Shown here: positions 10,484 through 20,641 of the stretch, piece after piece | How the letters are laid out: every line of letters starts with the position of its first letter | Position numbering within the stretch: the first letter of the stretch is position 1 | From: Nemertoderma westbladi | Lineage: Eukaryota > Xenacoelomorpha > Nemertodermatida > Nemertodermatidae | DNA length: 64,000 nt | Assembly (NCBI GenBank): GCA_032718475.1 | Contig: JAUCBJ010001416.1 | Span: 101,361 to 165,360 of the forward strand | Reading direction: 5' to 3' | The notes under the pieces: generated by a model | Databases searched by the model: none | Seen by the model: only the letters and a program-made list of their open reading frames with translations | What the model was told of the DNA's origin: nothing | Made by a program: the position numbers and the translations under genes

Positions 10484-13400
10484 TTAGTCTTTCTTGCGCG
10501 GACGGCGTTTACGCAGTTTTTTAAAGCTAGCCAGAGTCCTTTTCTCTTTGGGGCGAGCCACTTTACAAGGAGGGCTATAACTCCTGGGTGAAGGGTGCAA
10601 TATGATTGCATCAGAGGGTGTAGGATTATGGTCGGTGTATCCGCCAGTCGAAGTACCGGGTTGATTGACATCAACGTCGGGGGAGAGGGGTCTAACGGCT
10701 TTGAGAGCTCGTTTTAAGACAGCCGCTCTTACGGGTCCTTTACGAGTGGTCTGAACGAGGGCCGTGGGTGGACCATAGGCAGTTAGAAACCTCCGGGGTT
10801 TAATGGTTCTTTCCAACTCGCGTTCGCGGGCTCGGTATTCGTAAGGCCGTCGATATACTTCCTGTAACTCGGGGTGTGAGTTAACAAACAAGTCTCCATA
10901 GTCCGGATCCTGACGGATATAATTGATTAAGTTATAGGAATGAAGGTCGCTAGGATTAACACTCCTGAGAAATTTGCGTACGAATTTGGTTGAAATACAT
11001 TCTCCGACGCGCTTCAGTAGCTCGTAACTCGATATGCGTGATTTCTGTTCGACCGAAGCGAATAGATAAGGATGGAACGCATAAACTCCTTCGTAAGCGC
11101 GTCCGGGATAATAGCGATGGCGCGAATCACAATGTAAATCAGCGTTCGCTTCCCAAGCTCTGATGTAACGTAGTGTGATCATTTCATCTACGCTTTCCAA
11201 ATCGTGATTAAAAGGGCAATCGAAACTGGCGTGTCCCTTTAGTTGACAATGGTGACATTGAGTCATAAATTGAGGGCAAACCGCAAAAATATGCAAGTTA
11301 TTGAGTCTGCAATAGGCGCAATAAATACCAGTATTAGTAAAAGGTGGTTCATAGAAGCTTACTCGTTCCCTAGGTAATTCTGCCTCTCGCTGTGTTAAAG
11401 GCCTACTGAATGCTTTCCTACAGGGTATGCAGTTCCTAAGAACTTGGTTCAGAGCTCTACGGGGTTTATCAAAATAATAGCGAGTTCGAATTTCGCTAAG
11501 AACTCGTTCTCTACCAGCATGATAAAGTTTGCTGTGGACATCTACAATCATCTTGATTTGTACTTCAAGATTTCTAATGAGTATGGGGAATTTAGTGTCA
11601 AAGGATAAGGGCGCATTGGTGAGTCTTCCTCCAACACGTATTAGCCCATCTATCATTGTGCTCGAGAATCGATCCCTTAAGCGCATCTGCGGATTTCTCA
11701 ACAACAGGAAATACTTTTCGGAATCCTCATAGCATTGCAGGAGTCTCAGTATCTGCTTATTGGTTTCTTCATGCTCCTGGTGACTAATTTTCTCCTTTAG
11801 AAAACGATCCGATGTCTTATATTTGGGTAAATTTTTAATAACATGAACTTGTGCAGATGTCAATGGAGCGGTATCACTAGTGGTCTTCGTCCTGGAGTAG
11901 TGATGATGAAAACATCGTCTTAAATATGTGACGGCTTTACAGAGCCGATTCCAGGAACTGTAGTGATGCATTGCTCTCTGCAGCATGGGTGAGATTCCTT
12001 GCGAGACGTCTGGTATTCCAGATTTCCAATCTCTATCTCTAATTTCCACAACAGACTTATTTGTGTTGAGGGATTGTGGATCCGAAGCATCATTCCCGGA
12101 AGTATGTAATACAGATAGATCGATAGTCGGTTTAAATAACTTCGATTTACTCGCCCGGGTTTTAGGTTTGACTGTCTCCGCCCCCTTGGCTTGTCTAATC
12201 TCCGCCGTAGTAAGGTGAGGAGGCCATTCATCCTCTTCCTTGCTCAGGAAGTCGGGTCCACCCAACCAGTCTGGAGTATCTATCAGTTCCTGTGGAGTTG
12301 CTCCCCGTGAGGCGATATCGGCTGGATTAATCGTACCAGGGCAATGTCTCCATTGATCTATCTTTGTGCGACTAAGAATAATAGCTACCCTGTTAGTAAC
12401 AAAAACGCTGAACTGACAGACTTCATTGGTTAGATACTCCAACACGAGTAAAGCGTCGGTCCAATAAACCGTTTTCTCCAGTGGATAGTCGATTTGTTCC
12501 GTTACGTTCCGGCCGATGGCTGTAGCGTATAAAGCCGCCTTTAACTCCGCTCGAGGAACCTTTAACTTGTTGTTAATCAATGCCTTAGAGGTAACCAAGG
12601 CGACTTTGATTCCATCCGGGGTTTCGACTCGCTGATATGCTACTATACCTATTCCCATGTCGCTGGCGTCTCCAAACACATGGAGTTGATAGGAATACGT
12701 AGGAAGAACATGGCCAAAATATGCACGGGAAATTATAAAGTTCTCGATGGCAGGTAGAGAATCTTCCCATTTCATCCATTTCTTTAACAATTCTCCCTTA
12801 AGCGGATCGTCCCATGAGTGGTTTTCAAGCCACATTTGTTGTACTAAACTCCGAGCAATCAATATAACTGGGCTTATAAATCCCAATGGGTCGAAATAAG
12901 TGCTCAGGATACTTAAACAAATCCGTTTGGTCCGAACTGGATTATCTCGCTGTTTTAACTGAAAAAACAGGATGTCTCTTTCAGTGTCCCACTTCAAGCC
13001 AAGCGTCTTGGTTTCAGGAAGATCGTCCTTTATTAAGTCTAGGTCTTTCGCTCCTCGGTCTTCTACCGGTATCGCTTCCAGAAACTCACGGGAGTTGCTG
13101 GTGAATTTCGTCAGTCGAAATCCACCTCTTTTCAAACACTCTACCGTTCCTTTCGCGACATCTATGGCTTCTTCTACTGATGGAAGGGACCTTAAATTGT
13201 CGTCCATGTATATATTCCGTTTGATGTTGTCTATCACCTCTTTTGAGAAGGAGCCTCGGTTGTCATTCGCAGTGGTTCGCACCACGGAGCAGGCGTTGGA
13301 TGGGCTTGATATGATTCCAAAAGCCTGGATGGTCATCCAGTACTCTACCGGTTTCTGATTGAGGTCTCCTTCAGGCCACCACAGAAATCTCAGGCTGTCT

Positions 13401-14497
13401 CTATCTCTATCTAGCGCCTTGACTTGTAAGAACATTCCTTCTATATCGGAGGCGAACGCGATGGAATATTGTCTTAATCTTAAAAGTATTCCCAACAAAG
13501 ATTGGAGTAAGTTGGGTCCTGGTAACAACTCGGAATTGAGGGATTGGCCCATATATAGGGCGGAGCCATCGAATACGACTCGTACTTCGTGGGGTTTACC
13601 GGGTTTGGGAACGTAATGATGTGTTAAGTAATACGTTCTCTCAGTCACTGGTGTTCCTTCCGGTACTCGCTCCGCGTATCCCTTTGTTATAAATTTCTTC
13701 AGCTGAGTTTGGTACATTTCTTTAGCTGGAGCATTAGCCGTAAGGCGTCGATGTAATTGAGCGATTCTTTTCTCTGCCAAGGGTCTGTTATTTATAAATC
13801 TAGGTTCTCGTTTTCGAAATGGCAGGCCGATTTCATATCTACCTTGGTCCTTTAAAAAACGTGTAGTTGTTTCCTGGATTTGTTTGGCTCTTTCTTCTTC
13901 TATCGATAGGGCCTTATCATATGAATTGGGCTCTACCAGTTCTTGAGTAAAGAATCGTACGGCTAGTTCGTCCCGAGTTCTAGCGTTGTAGCGCTCTATC
14001 TCATCGTTTAGTTCGTCATTGTAAGCGATGGGTTCCGATGGGCGAATCAGTTGACATAGGTTCACCTGATTTTTCCAAGTTTGGTTTTCTGTAAGTAGGT
14101 CGATTGTGTTCTCTTCATCGAAGAGTTGGTAGATGTCGTCATTATCTGAAGAGTATGGTGTTTCCTCAGTTAGTTCGTCCACCTCACTGCTCTCCACTTC
14201 CCAATCGTTTACTTGGGATATTCGTTCTTGTGGCATTCTCTCTTCGAGAGTCCTGCGGGAAGGGCCAGTAAAGTACCAACCTACTCTAGTTCTTACCGCA
14301 TAGGTTTGCAGTGGCTGCGGTTGAGCAGGCCGTTTCTCCAATGTCTCGAGCGCCTCATGCGCGTTTTGGCCGATGAGTATTTGCACTCCAGGATAATCTG
14401 TCTGGAATCGAGGTATCTTAAGATGTTGGATGCTTTCATCCTCGTCCCAATTATAAAGGTCTGCTTGAGTAGTAGCGAAGTTCTTTATAGCCACCAT
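10484..14497 (-). CDS. pol: Pol: protease C-part, RT, RNase H, integrase zinc domain, then unrelated module
   Basis: 1337 codons. Order: end of the aspartic protease (ILIGQN near residue 40); reverse transcriptase with a catalytic-Asp segment (ASDIEGMFLQV) and YMDD at about 430; RNase H with HVFGDAS at about 604; integrase zinc-binding region with HSKLYH at about 986 and CIPC at about 1022. The family continues with PPFT-T-G, a first catalytic Asp and a DDE core. Here the frame reads PPFTNTGI at about 1055 and then changes to unrelated sequence. That tail (about 1057-1337) contains YCAYC, a CX2CX4HX4C knuckle (CHHCQLKGHASFDC) and a Lys/Arg-rich C-terminus, and has no DDE residues. Only about 80 bp separate its stop from the LTR. 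The tail is not recognised; it could be a captured domain or a former downstream ORF fused by deletion. Confidence 0.9.
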   Translation of the reverse strand: MVAIKNFATTQADLYNWDEDESIQHLKIPRFQTDYPGVQILIGQNAHEALETLEKRPAQPQPLQTYAVRTRVGWYFTGPSRRTLEERMPQERISQVNDWEVESSEVDELTEETPYSSDNDDIYQLFDEENTIDLLTENQTWKNQVNLCQLIRPSEPIAYNDELNDEIERYNARTRDELAVRFFTQELVEPNSYDKALSIEEERAKQIQETTTRFLKDQGRYEIGLPFRKREPRFINNRPLAEKRIAQLHRRLTANAPAKEMYQTQLKKFITKGYAERVPEGTPVTERTYYLTHHYVPKPGKPHEVRVVFDGSALYMGQSLNSELLPGPNLLQSLLGILLRLRQYSIAFASDIEGMFLQVKALDRDRDSLRFLWWPEGDLNQKPVEYWMTIQAFGIISSPSNACSVVRTTANDNRGSFSKEVIDNIKRNIYMDDNLRSLPSVEEAIDVAKGTVECLKRGGFRLTKFTSNSREFLEAIPVEDRGAKDLDLIKDDLPETKTLGLKWDTERDILFFQLKQRDNPVRTKRICLSILSTYFDPLGFISPVILIARSLVQQMWLENHSWDDPLKGELLKKWMKWEDSLPAIENFIISRAYFGHVLPTYSYQLHVFGDASDMGIGIVAYQRVETPDGIKVALVTSKALINNKLKVPRAELKAALYATAIGRNVTEQIDYPLEKTVYWTDALLVLEYLTNEVCQFSVFVTNRVAIILSRTKIDQWRHCPGTINPADIASRGATPQELIDTPDWLGGPDFLSKEEDEWPPHLTTAEIRQAKGAETVKPKTRASKSKLFKPTIDLSVLHTSGNDASDPQSLNTNKSVVEIRDRDWKSGIPDVSQGISPMLQRAMHHYSSWNRLCKAVTYLRRCFHHHYSRTKTTSDTAPLTSAQVHVIKNLPKYKTSDRFLKEKISHQEHEETNKQILRLLQCYEDSEKYFLLLRNPQMRLRDRFSSTMIDGLIRVGGRLTNAPLSFDTKFPILIRNLEVQIKMIVDVHSKLYHAGRERVLSEIRTRYYFDKPRRALNQVLRNCIPCRKAFSRPLTQREAELPRERVSFYEPPFTNTGIYCAYCRLNNLHIFAVCPQFMTQCHHCQLKGHASFDCPFNHDLESVDEMITLRYIRAWEANADLHCDSRHRYYPGRAYEGVYAFHPYLFASVEQKSRISSYELLKRVGECISTKFVRKFLRSVNPSDLHSYNLINYIRQDPDYGDLFVNSHPELQEVYRRPYEYRARERELERTIKPRRFLTAYGPPTALVQTTRKGPVRAAVLKRALKAVRPLSPDVDVNQPGTSTGGYTDHNPTPSDAIILHPSPRSYSPPCKVARPKEKRTLASFKKLRKRRPRKKD

Positions 14498-17400
14498 TTT
14501 ACCGACCTTATACCTTGTGCTCCTAACTTATCCTGGGGGGTGGACAATACACCTACATAGTAATCTGCCGTTAGGGTAGATTTCCAAACCTGCATAATTC
14601 CTGACATATTCAATTTAGTCCGGAATTTGGGTTGTCCAGCAAAGATATCTTCGGCTAGTTCTTGATCGATGAATGTTCCTGTACTGCCGGAGTCAAGGAG
14701 GGCATTCACTATGTAACTGTTGTTAAGACCGTGAACTCTTACCTGCACTACAGGAAATTCTCTGATTCCTACATTGGAAGTTGGAGCTTTCCAAGATGGT
14801 TGTCTGTCAAAGGTAGTTGGGGGGAACTCATTGTTGGTGTCCTTTTCATAAGTAAGTGCTCGATACACTGCGGTATTGATTAGATAACAGGATTCGTTGG
14901 CGTCGGAGAATTCGTCAGTATAGAATCCTTCCATCTCAGATTCTTGATCAGTGTCGTTTACATCACTGAATTGGACATGTAGTTCGGGCTCACTTACCTG
15001 ACCCGGGTTGTCTCGGTCGAACTCACTGTGTAACAAAATGTGATGTTTCGCGCTACACTTTGCACACTTTATGTCGGAGTAACAGGTTCGCCGTTGGTGT
15101 CCTGGTCTGAGGCAATTATAGCATAACCGCTTATCCCACACGACTGCACGTCTGTCTACAAGGGATTTCTTTAGAAATTCAGCACACGCACTCAAACGGT
15201 GGGTACCGTCGCACAGCGCACAGTTGGGTTTTATGTTACTCACTTTACCTTGGGTAACCTGATGCACTCTCGTTCTTTCTTCGGGCTTTCTTCGGTGCAT
15301 TCTGTTAGGAGACTGAGGAGGGGTCTTGGCAACCTGTTCTCTCCTATCGTTGTTTCGAGCCTTGTATTTACTTACGTCTTTTGAGGTTTTTTCAACGTAG
15401 TAAGATCTATCAGTGTCTTTCCCGCTGTCCTCTTCTTGAGAAGCTTGGCTTTCGCCGTCGTCAGTGTAACACACCGGTGTTACTCTTCTCCTAGAAGCGG
15501 GTTTCTCACTTAACTTATTTTCCGATGTTTTCTCTCTGGACTGCTTGATGAGTTGTAGTTTTACTTCACCATCTAAGAAGGACATGAGATCAGCCATGGT
15601 AGGGCTTCGTCGTTGTTGTTCATTCATGTACAACACTTTCTTGTCCCAACGCGTACATACCCCACCCTTTGATAAAGTAGAGACTACTGCTCCAATAACC
15701 ATGGAACTCTGATATTCATGAGACTTACCTAACCAGTCCAATTGTCTACAGATCTCCTGAATCTCATCGGAAAACTCTATAATACCGCTACTAAGGAAGT
15801 TTCGGGGGGCTACTAATTTTGCATACAAATACTTAGCTATGTTATCCTTGTTACCATACCTGATGTTTAATGTATCCCAAACTTGTCTTAATCCTTCTGG
15901 ATGTCCAATAAACTTTAACGCCATTAACTTGGGAGGTCCTTCCAAGCACTTGATGAGGAACCTAAGTTTCTCTCCGTTAGATAGCACAGAGTTCTGTATG
16001 CTGTCTTTGTAATATTCGTTGAAAGGTAACCATTTCATCTCATCTCCATTGAATTTGACGATCTCTCCCACTTTGACCGCTTGGCGGGCTTCTGTTCTAG
16101 CCATCTGACGCGTAAAGCTTTCTTGGGCCATCGTGTTATTTAATATCGAATTATCGGTATATAAATTTCTCGGATCATTGTCAGGTCTATAGGGAATATC
16201 ATTAACAACAGGTCTATAATCACCCTTAACAGGGTTTGCTATAGGAGTTTCTACTTCACTAGCAGTATAGATGCGTGTAGGCTCCACACCTTGCGCATGT
16301 AATACTTCAGACCTAACAGGTTGACACAATTTTACAGGGGGTATTGGTATACCTTTTTGTATGTTGACTAATTTGTCGCGTTCTAGTGCGATACTGTGCT
16401 GCACTTCTTGCAATTCTGCCTTACCTCCCCTTACTGTTCCCTTAAGTTGGTGGACAGTCTCCTGCATCTGTCCGAGCAGGAGATTCATCCCCCGCCGTCC
16501 CTCCTCTACCCACTCGACCGCCGAAGCGGGAGTCGCCAACATTGTAGCGGGCTGACGCGGGACGACGGGAGACAAATCTTTGATTTCTCTCTCAGCTTCC
16601 AGGACAGGGATATTCTCATGGACTGTTCTACCGGGTACAGGCAGTGTAGTACTGTGTAAAGGAAATTTAGAGTTAAGCTCTGGAAGTACAGGGGTCTCTA
16701 GCACAGGAGTGACTTTGGGAACGACAGGCCTAATTATTTCAGGCTCATCAACTATAGTAGGGAGTTTTTTGACCTTAATAATTTGGTCTGTAGGTTCTAT
16801 ACTACTTAAGTCGGTGCTAGCTAGTTGTCTTCTAACAGCTGGGGGCAAATCAGGCAATTTGTGACGGTAAGATGTTTTTCTACGCCTGCTTAGACGAGAT
16901 CTGTTTCCTCCGCCTTCAGGATCGGTGGTTTCGCTTTCCTCCAATGACGTATATCCCTGGCGTTTGGGAGTAGATCTTCTGTTCATCTGCAATTGACTAG
17001 CAGTTAACTGTTTATTTATGTTGTCTTGCGTCTCTTGCAGATTTTCCAACTCCAGTTGGGTAGTCTCCTCAGAGGCTCTCCGTTCTGCTTCTGCCACTGC
17101 CTTTGCTGCTTTTCTTTCTGCTTCTGCTTCTGCCGCCGCTGCCTTTCTTTCTGCTTCTACTTCTGCCATTGCCGCTGTTACTTTTCTTTCTGCTTCTGCT
17201 TCTGCCGCCGCTGCCTTTCTTTCTGCTTTTACTTCTGCCATTGCCGCTGTTACTGCAGCTGCCTTTCGGTCCTCTATCCGTCTTTTCTTTACTAGTTCTT
17301 CTTGGACTCTAGTGAGGCGGAGTTTTTCATCAAACTCAGCTTGGTTAGCAGCTAACATTTCAGCATCGATTGAGTCTAACACACGCTGGGTTCCTTCACT

Positions 17401-18441
17401 ATTAGGGGAAAGTCCAGACAGCCGTCTCCTCAACTCTTCGTCTCCTAGGAATCGCTGATAGTCGGACAGATATATGTCGATGGCGTCTCTCGTTCGTGGT
17501 CTCTCTGCAGTCTCTTCGCCTTCCACTTGAGAAAGGGTGGCATCGGTTGGTTCTTCATAGGTTAGTCTCTCAGACAGCTGGGATTTCCACTGGTCCGTTT
17601 CTTGTACTTTGAGACCTACCCGCTGGAACCAAGTTTTGACAGCAACCTGCAGCGACGTGTCCTGTCTTCTTTTGGAAGTTTCCTCAAAGGCTGATAGGAT
17701 TAGTCTAATGCGTAGGGTTCTTTCGCGTACTTGATATAGCAGCTCTTCCTGCTCTTGAGGTCCTTGGGGTTGTCGAAACAGTTGTTCTTCCAATCGCTCC
17801 AAGGAGCCGAAGAATCCCTGCACATATCCTGCTGCCGACCTCTTCCAAACAGCTGGGTCCATTGTATCTTTAGTCACTCCCATCCTGTGTATATCTTCCC
17901 AAGTAGCCTCGGACAAATCTAACGGGAGTCCGGGTCCGGGAAAGTTCCATTGTGACTCGACAATAGACTTCAATTCTTCCCTGGCGTATCCCGCATAATT
18001 ATCTTGGGTCGCTCGCTTACTTCTCGCCCAATCGGCTTGATGTTCCTCCACCGCAATCAATATAGTAGTTAGCACTGCGGCAGGAAGGGTGAGAAGGGGA
18101 TCCGAGTAGGCTGTAGCCGCCATCTGCAATCCGCGTTCGGGGGTCAGCTCGACAGTATCCGAACTACTGGAGCTATCGGATCGCTGGGAACAAGTTTCTT
18201 GACTAGGCTGTTGCTGCTGTGGGACAGCTGCTTCCTGGTTCCGTTTGACTTGGGCCCGAGTGCCGATGATAGACCTACGGTGTTGGATTAGCTTAGGGTC
18301 TGATACTACTACTGGAGGGATGACCTTTCTTTCAGTGGGAGGTGAGCTGAACTCCTTTCTTAATCGCTCCACACTCCTATCTGTGTCACAGATGGTTGTA
18401 TCGATTAGACTGTCTGACAGGTTTTGCTGAGTGTCAGACAT
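14485..18441 (-). CDS. gag: Gag-protease polyprotein of the BEL/Pao element
   Basis: 1318 codons starting MSDTQQNLSDS. Residues 1-370 are acidic and polar and not recognised. About 375-475 is an Ala/Glu/Lys/Arg-rich coiled coil with internal repeats. About 785-990 is the DUF1759-type Gag core of BEL elements (VKFNGDEMKWLPFNEYY). About 1072-1137 is the Cys/His knuckle array, starting CALCDGTH and ending KHHILLH. About 1215-1318 is the start of the aspartic protease with active-site DSGSTGTFI near 1250. The stop overlaps the Pol start by 13 bases in another frame, so the protease fold is divided between two frames. The N-terminal extension is unusually long for this family. Confidence 0.92.
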   Translation of the reverse strand: MSDTQQNLSDSLIDTTICDTDRSVERLRKEFSSPPTERKVIPPVVVSDPKLIQHRRSIIGTRAQVKRNQEAAVPQQQQPSQETCSQRSDSSSSSDTVELTPERGLQMAATAYSDPLLTLPAAVLTTILIAVEEHQADWARSKRATQDNYAGYAREELKSIVESQWNFPGPGLPLDLSEATWEDIHRMGVTKDTMDPAVWKRSAAGYVQGFFGSLERLEEQLFRQPQGPQEQEELLYQVRERTLRIRLILSAFEETSKRRQDTSLQVAVKTWFQRVGLKVQETDQWKSQLSERLTYEEPTDATLSQVEGEETAERPRTRDAIDIYLSDYQRFLGDEELRRRLSGLSPNSEGTQRVLDSIDAEMLAANQAEFDEKLRLTRVQEELVKKRRIEDRKAAAVTAAMAEVKAERKAAAAEAEAERKVTAAMAEVEAERKAAAAEAEAERKAAKAVAEAERRASEETTQLELENLQETQDNINKQLTASQLQMNRRSTPKRQGYTSLEESETTDPEGGGNRSRLSRRRKTSYRHKLPDLPPAVRRQLASTDLSSIEPTDQIIKVKKLPTIVDEPEIIRPVVPKVTPVLETPVLPELNSKFPLHSTTLPVPGRTVHENIPVLEAEREIKDLSPVVPRQPATMLATPASAVEWVEEGRRGMNLLLGQMQETVHQLKGTVRGGKAELQEVQHSIALERDKLVNIQKGIPIPPVKLCQPVRSEVLHAQGVEPTRIYTASEVETPIANPVKGDYRPVVNDIPYRPDNDPRNLYTDNSILNNTMAQESFTRQMARTEARQAVKVGEIVKFNGDEMKWLPFNEYYKDSIQNSVLSNGEKLRFLIKCLEGPPKLMALKFIGHPEGLRQVWDTLNIRYGNKDNIAKYLYAKLVAPRNFLSSGIIEFSDEIQEICRQLDWLGKSHEYQSSMVIGAVVSTLSKGGVCTRWDKKVLYMNEQQRRSPTMADLMSFLDGEVKLQLIKQSREKTSENKLSEKPASRRRVTPVCYTDDGESQASQEEDSGKDTDRSYYVEKTSKDVSKYKARNNDRREQVAKTPPQSPNRMHRRKPEERTRVHQVTQGKVSNIKPNCALCDGTHRLSACAEFLKKSLVDRRAVVWDKRLCYNCLRPGHQRRTCYSDIKCAKCSAKHHILLHSEFDRDNPGQVSEPELHVQFSDVNDTDQESEMEGFYTDEFSDANESCYLINTAVYRALTYEKDTNNEFPPTTFDRQPSWKAPTSNVGIREFPVVQVRVHGLNNSYIVNALLDSGSTGTFIDQELAEDIFAGQPKFRTKLNMSGIMQVWKSTLTADYYVGVLSTPQDKLGAQGIRSVKWWL

Positions 18442-18545
18442 GTTTAGCTATACGGTTGAATGCCTACTGCTATAGTTACAGTTAAAACAAGTCTAGTAAT
18501 TCAGTATGACCGTTGGCCTAGTGCCGGTAATTTATTACAGTATAT

Positions 18546-18795
18546 TAGAATACCGGTATACACTTATAGTATATATAAGTATTGTAAACTAGGTTTGTCA
18601 CAGAGTACCGGTATATAATTTTAGCACAAATATATATAAATATATAATAGGCCTATTGTGAATACCGGTATGCAGCTTACACTTATAGTATATATAAGTA
18701 TAATTATGAACTAGAATTAATTACAGAATACCGGTATGATTTCAGCTCAAATTTATACAAATAAATATAATAAGCCTATGGTAAATACCGGTATG
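18546..18795. repeat. Two-copy tandem repeat, about 119-bp period, in the leader
   Basis: The segment CACTTATAGTATATATAAGT begins at 18562 and again at 18681. The following ACCGGTAT and AATATATAATAGGCCTAT segments recur at the same spacing with substitutions. Confidence 0.75.
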
Positions 18796-19767
18796 TCAAT
18801 TATTTTAGAATAATTGAATTTCTGAATATTTTAGGGTTACTTGGTTACTTTAACTTACTTTATTACCGTTATTTAAGCAGTTGTCCAACTGATATTGAGA
18901 CCTAGTTGTTGTATGGCAGGCCTACTATTTATAAATCGTTTGAGTTGATTTATAATAGATATATTCCCGTTTAAAAAGGGGTTTTATCAATATTTGAAAT
19001 AAATGTTATTATTTCTGGGGGAGTCACTACACAGAAGCTGTGCGCTCTCAGTGAAGTGCTACCTATGGGACACTAAAACAGATAATTCTAATTTACCTAA
19101 GTTACTTAATACTACAAATTACTTACGATACGGGTGAGATTAAATCTCTAATTAAACACAACAAAAATATTACGTACGAAATTTTAGGGTAATTTTACAG
19201 GAAGTCTACAAACCAGTCTAACAAAGGGTTAGAATTCTGGTTATTACAACGGACAGGGTACTACGGTATTTGAAAATAATAAGTAGTAGTAAATACACTG
19301 CGTTGTCCAGATAGGAAAATACCACCGCCTGACGACCTATAACCGTATCGCTATAGGTACTACGTTATGTATCACGGAGTGTTCCTACCTAGAAGTTAAT
19401 TACCGCGGACTACCAGATCCAGCGTGCCTATTAACCACTTTACAACACAAAATATACTGCCTACACACTAATTACCTCGGAAAGCACTGTACACTAAACC
19501 CTAAATTAGGTACAAGTACTGGTACAACAAATAATCAGTAGTTAAATATACTTGAACAGTTAAAAGAACCACGGCATCTGCTGGAGTGACCGAAGCACAA
19601 AGTCACCAGTCTTTTCCTACGCCAAGCAGCCCGTGTAGTACCGGGGTTAATTTAACTATAACGGTATGTGTAACAAACACAATTACTGTAGGAATAAACT
19701 TGGGGACATGAATGTTGCGAATAATCGCATAAACTCTGAATAATAAATATTACGCTACCCGTACAGA

Positions 19768-20266
19768 ATACTCAAACAAATACAAACCAAAACGCTGGCA
19801 GACTACCACCAAGCCTAAATAAACTACTGTATGTGCAGATTCCAAAATGGTTAGTTAGTATGCGTTCTAACACGGTAGTACGACTTATTCTTTAAGAGGG
19901 GATTGACCTTACAGCTATGGCTGCCCCAACTTACTAACTGGCACTTTATCAGACAAACTCTACACAAGCAGCAATCTATTCAGACCTAATAATAGCTAAA
20001 CAACAATCCAGCCTACAAAATATCTGAGTAATAACTATTACGGTACCTGAACAGACCACACAAACAAACACAGGCCAAAACGTTGGCAGAATACTGTCAA
20101 GCCTAAATAAACTACAGTATGTGCAGATTCCAAATTGGTTAGTTAGTATGCGTTCTAACACGGTAGTACGACTTATTCTTTAAGAGGGGATTGACCTTAC
20201 AGCTATGGCTGCCCCAACTTACTAACTGGCACTCTATCGGACAAACTCTACACACGCCGCAATCTC
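19768..20266. repeat. Two-copy tandem repeat, 288-bp period, in the leader
   Basis: CGCTGGCAG at 19793 and CGTTGGCAG at 20081 start two long matching blocks. Both continue through TGGTTAGTTAGTATGCGTTC and CTTACAGCTATGGCTGCCC with few changes. The conserved block is about 210 bp and the bases between the blocks are less similar. Confidence 0.85.
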
Positions 20267-20490
20267 TCCAAACCCAACAACAATCCGACAACAGTCCGGC
20301 CTACAGTTATCTGAACAATCTGAGCAGACTTACACGTCTTCAGCTCAATATTAACTTACTAGGAAATAAAACTGACAGAAATAGACCTAAGTAAAATCCC
20401 AATAAAAACCAGGCGTCCCCGATTTAATATCGAGACCTACCGGTATACAATAATCAAAATCGAATAATACTAATGTACTTATACTGGAAG

Positions 20491-20604
20491 TACCGGTTAG
20501 GACAGTTGGGCCTACGGACCTACAGAAGTACCGGTTCTGGCAGTTGGACCTACGGACCTACAGCAGTACCGGTTCTGGCAGTTGGGCCTACTGACCTACA
20601 GAAG
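20491..20604. repeat. Three-copy 38-bp tandem repeat in the leader
   Basis: TACCGGTT...CAGTTGG(G/A)CCTAC...GACCTACAG repeats at 20491, 20529 and 20567, followed by ACCGGT-rich sequence up to the hairpins beside the 5' LTR. Confidence 0.8.
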
Positions 20605-20641
20605 TACCGGTTCAGGTTTACCGGTCGACCGGTACTTTCAA

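Noticed and set aside
12972-13358. 128-codon plus-strand frame opposite Pol
   Set aside because: It lies wholly antisense to the reverse-transcriptase region and has no family resemblance.
17018-17458. Plus-strand frame with Ala/Ser-rich repeats opposite Gag
   Set aside because: It is the antisense of the repeat-built coiled coil in Gag; its composition follows from the Ala/Glu codons on the coding strand.
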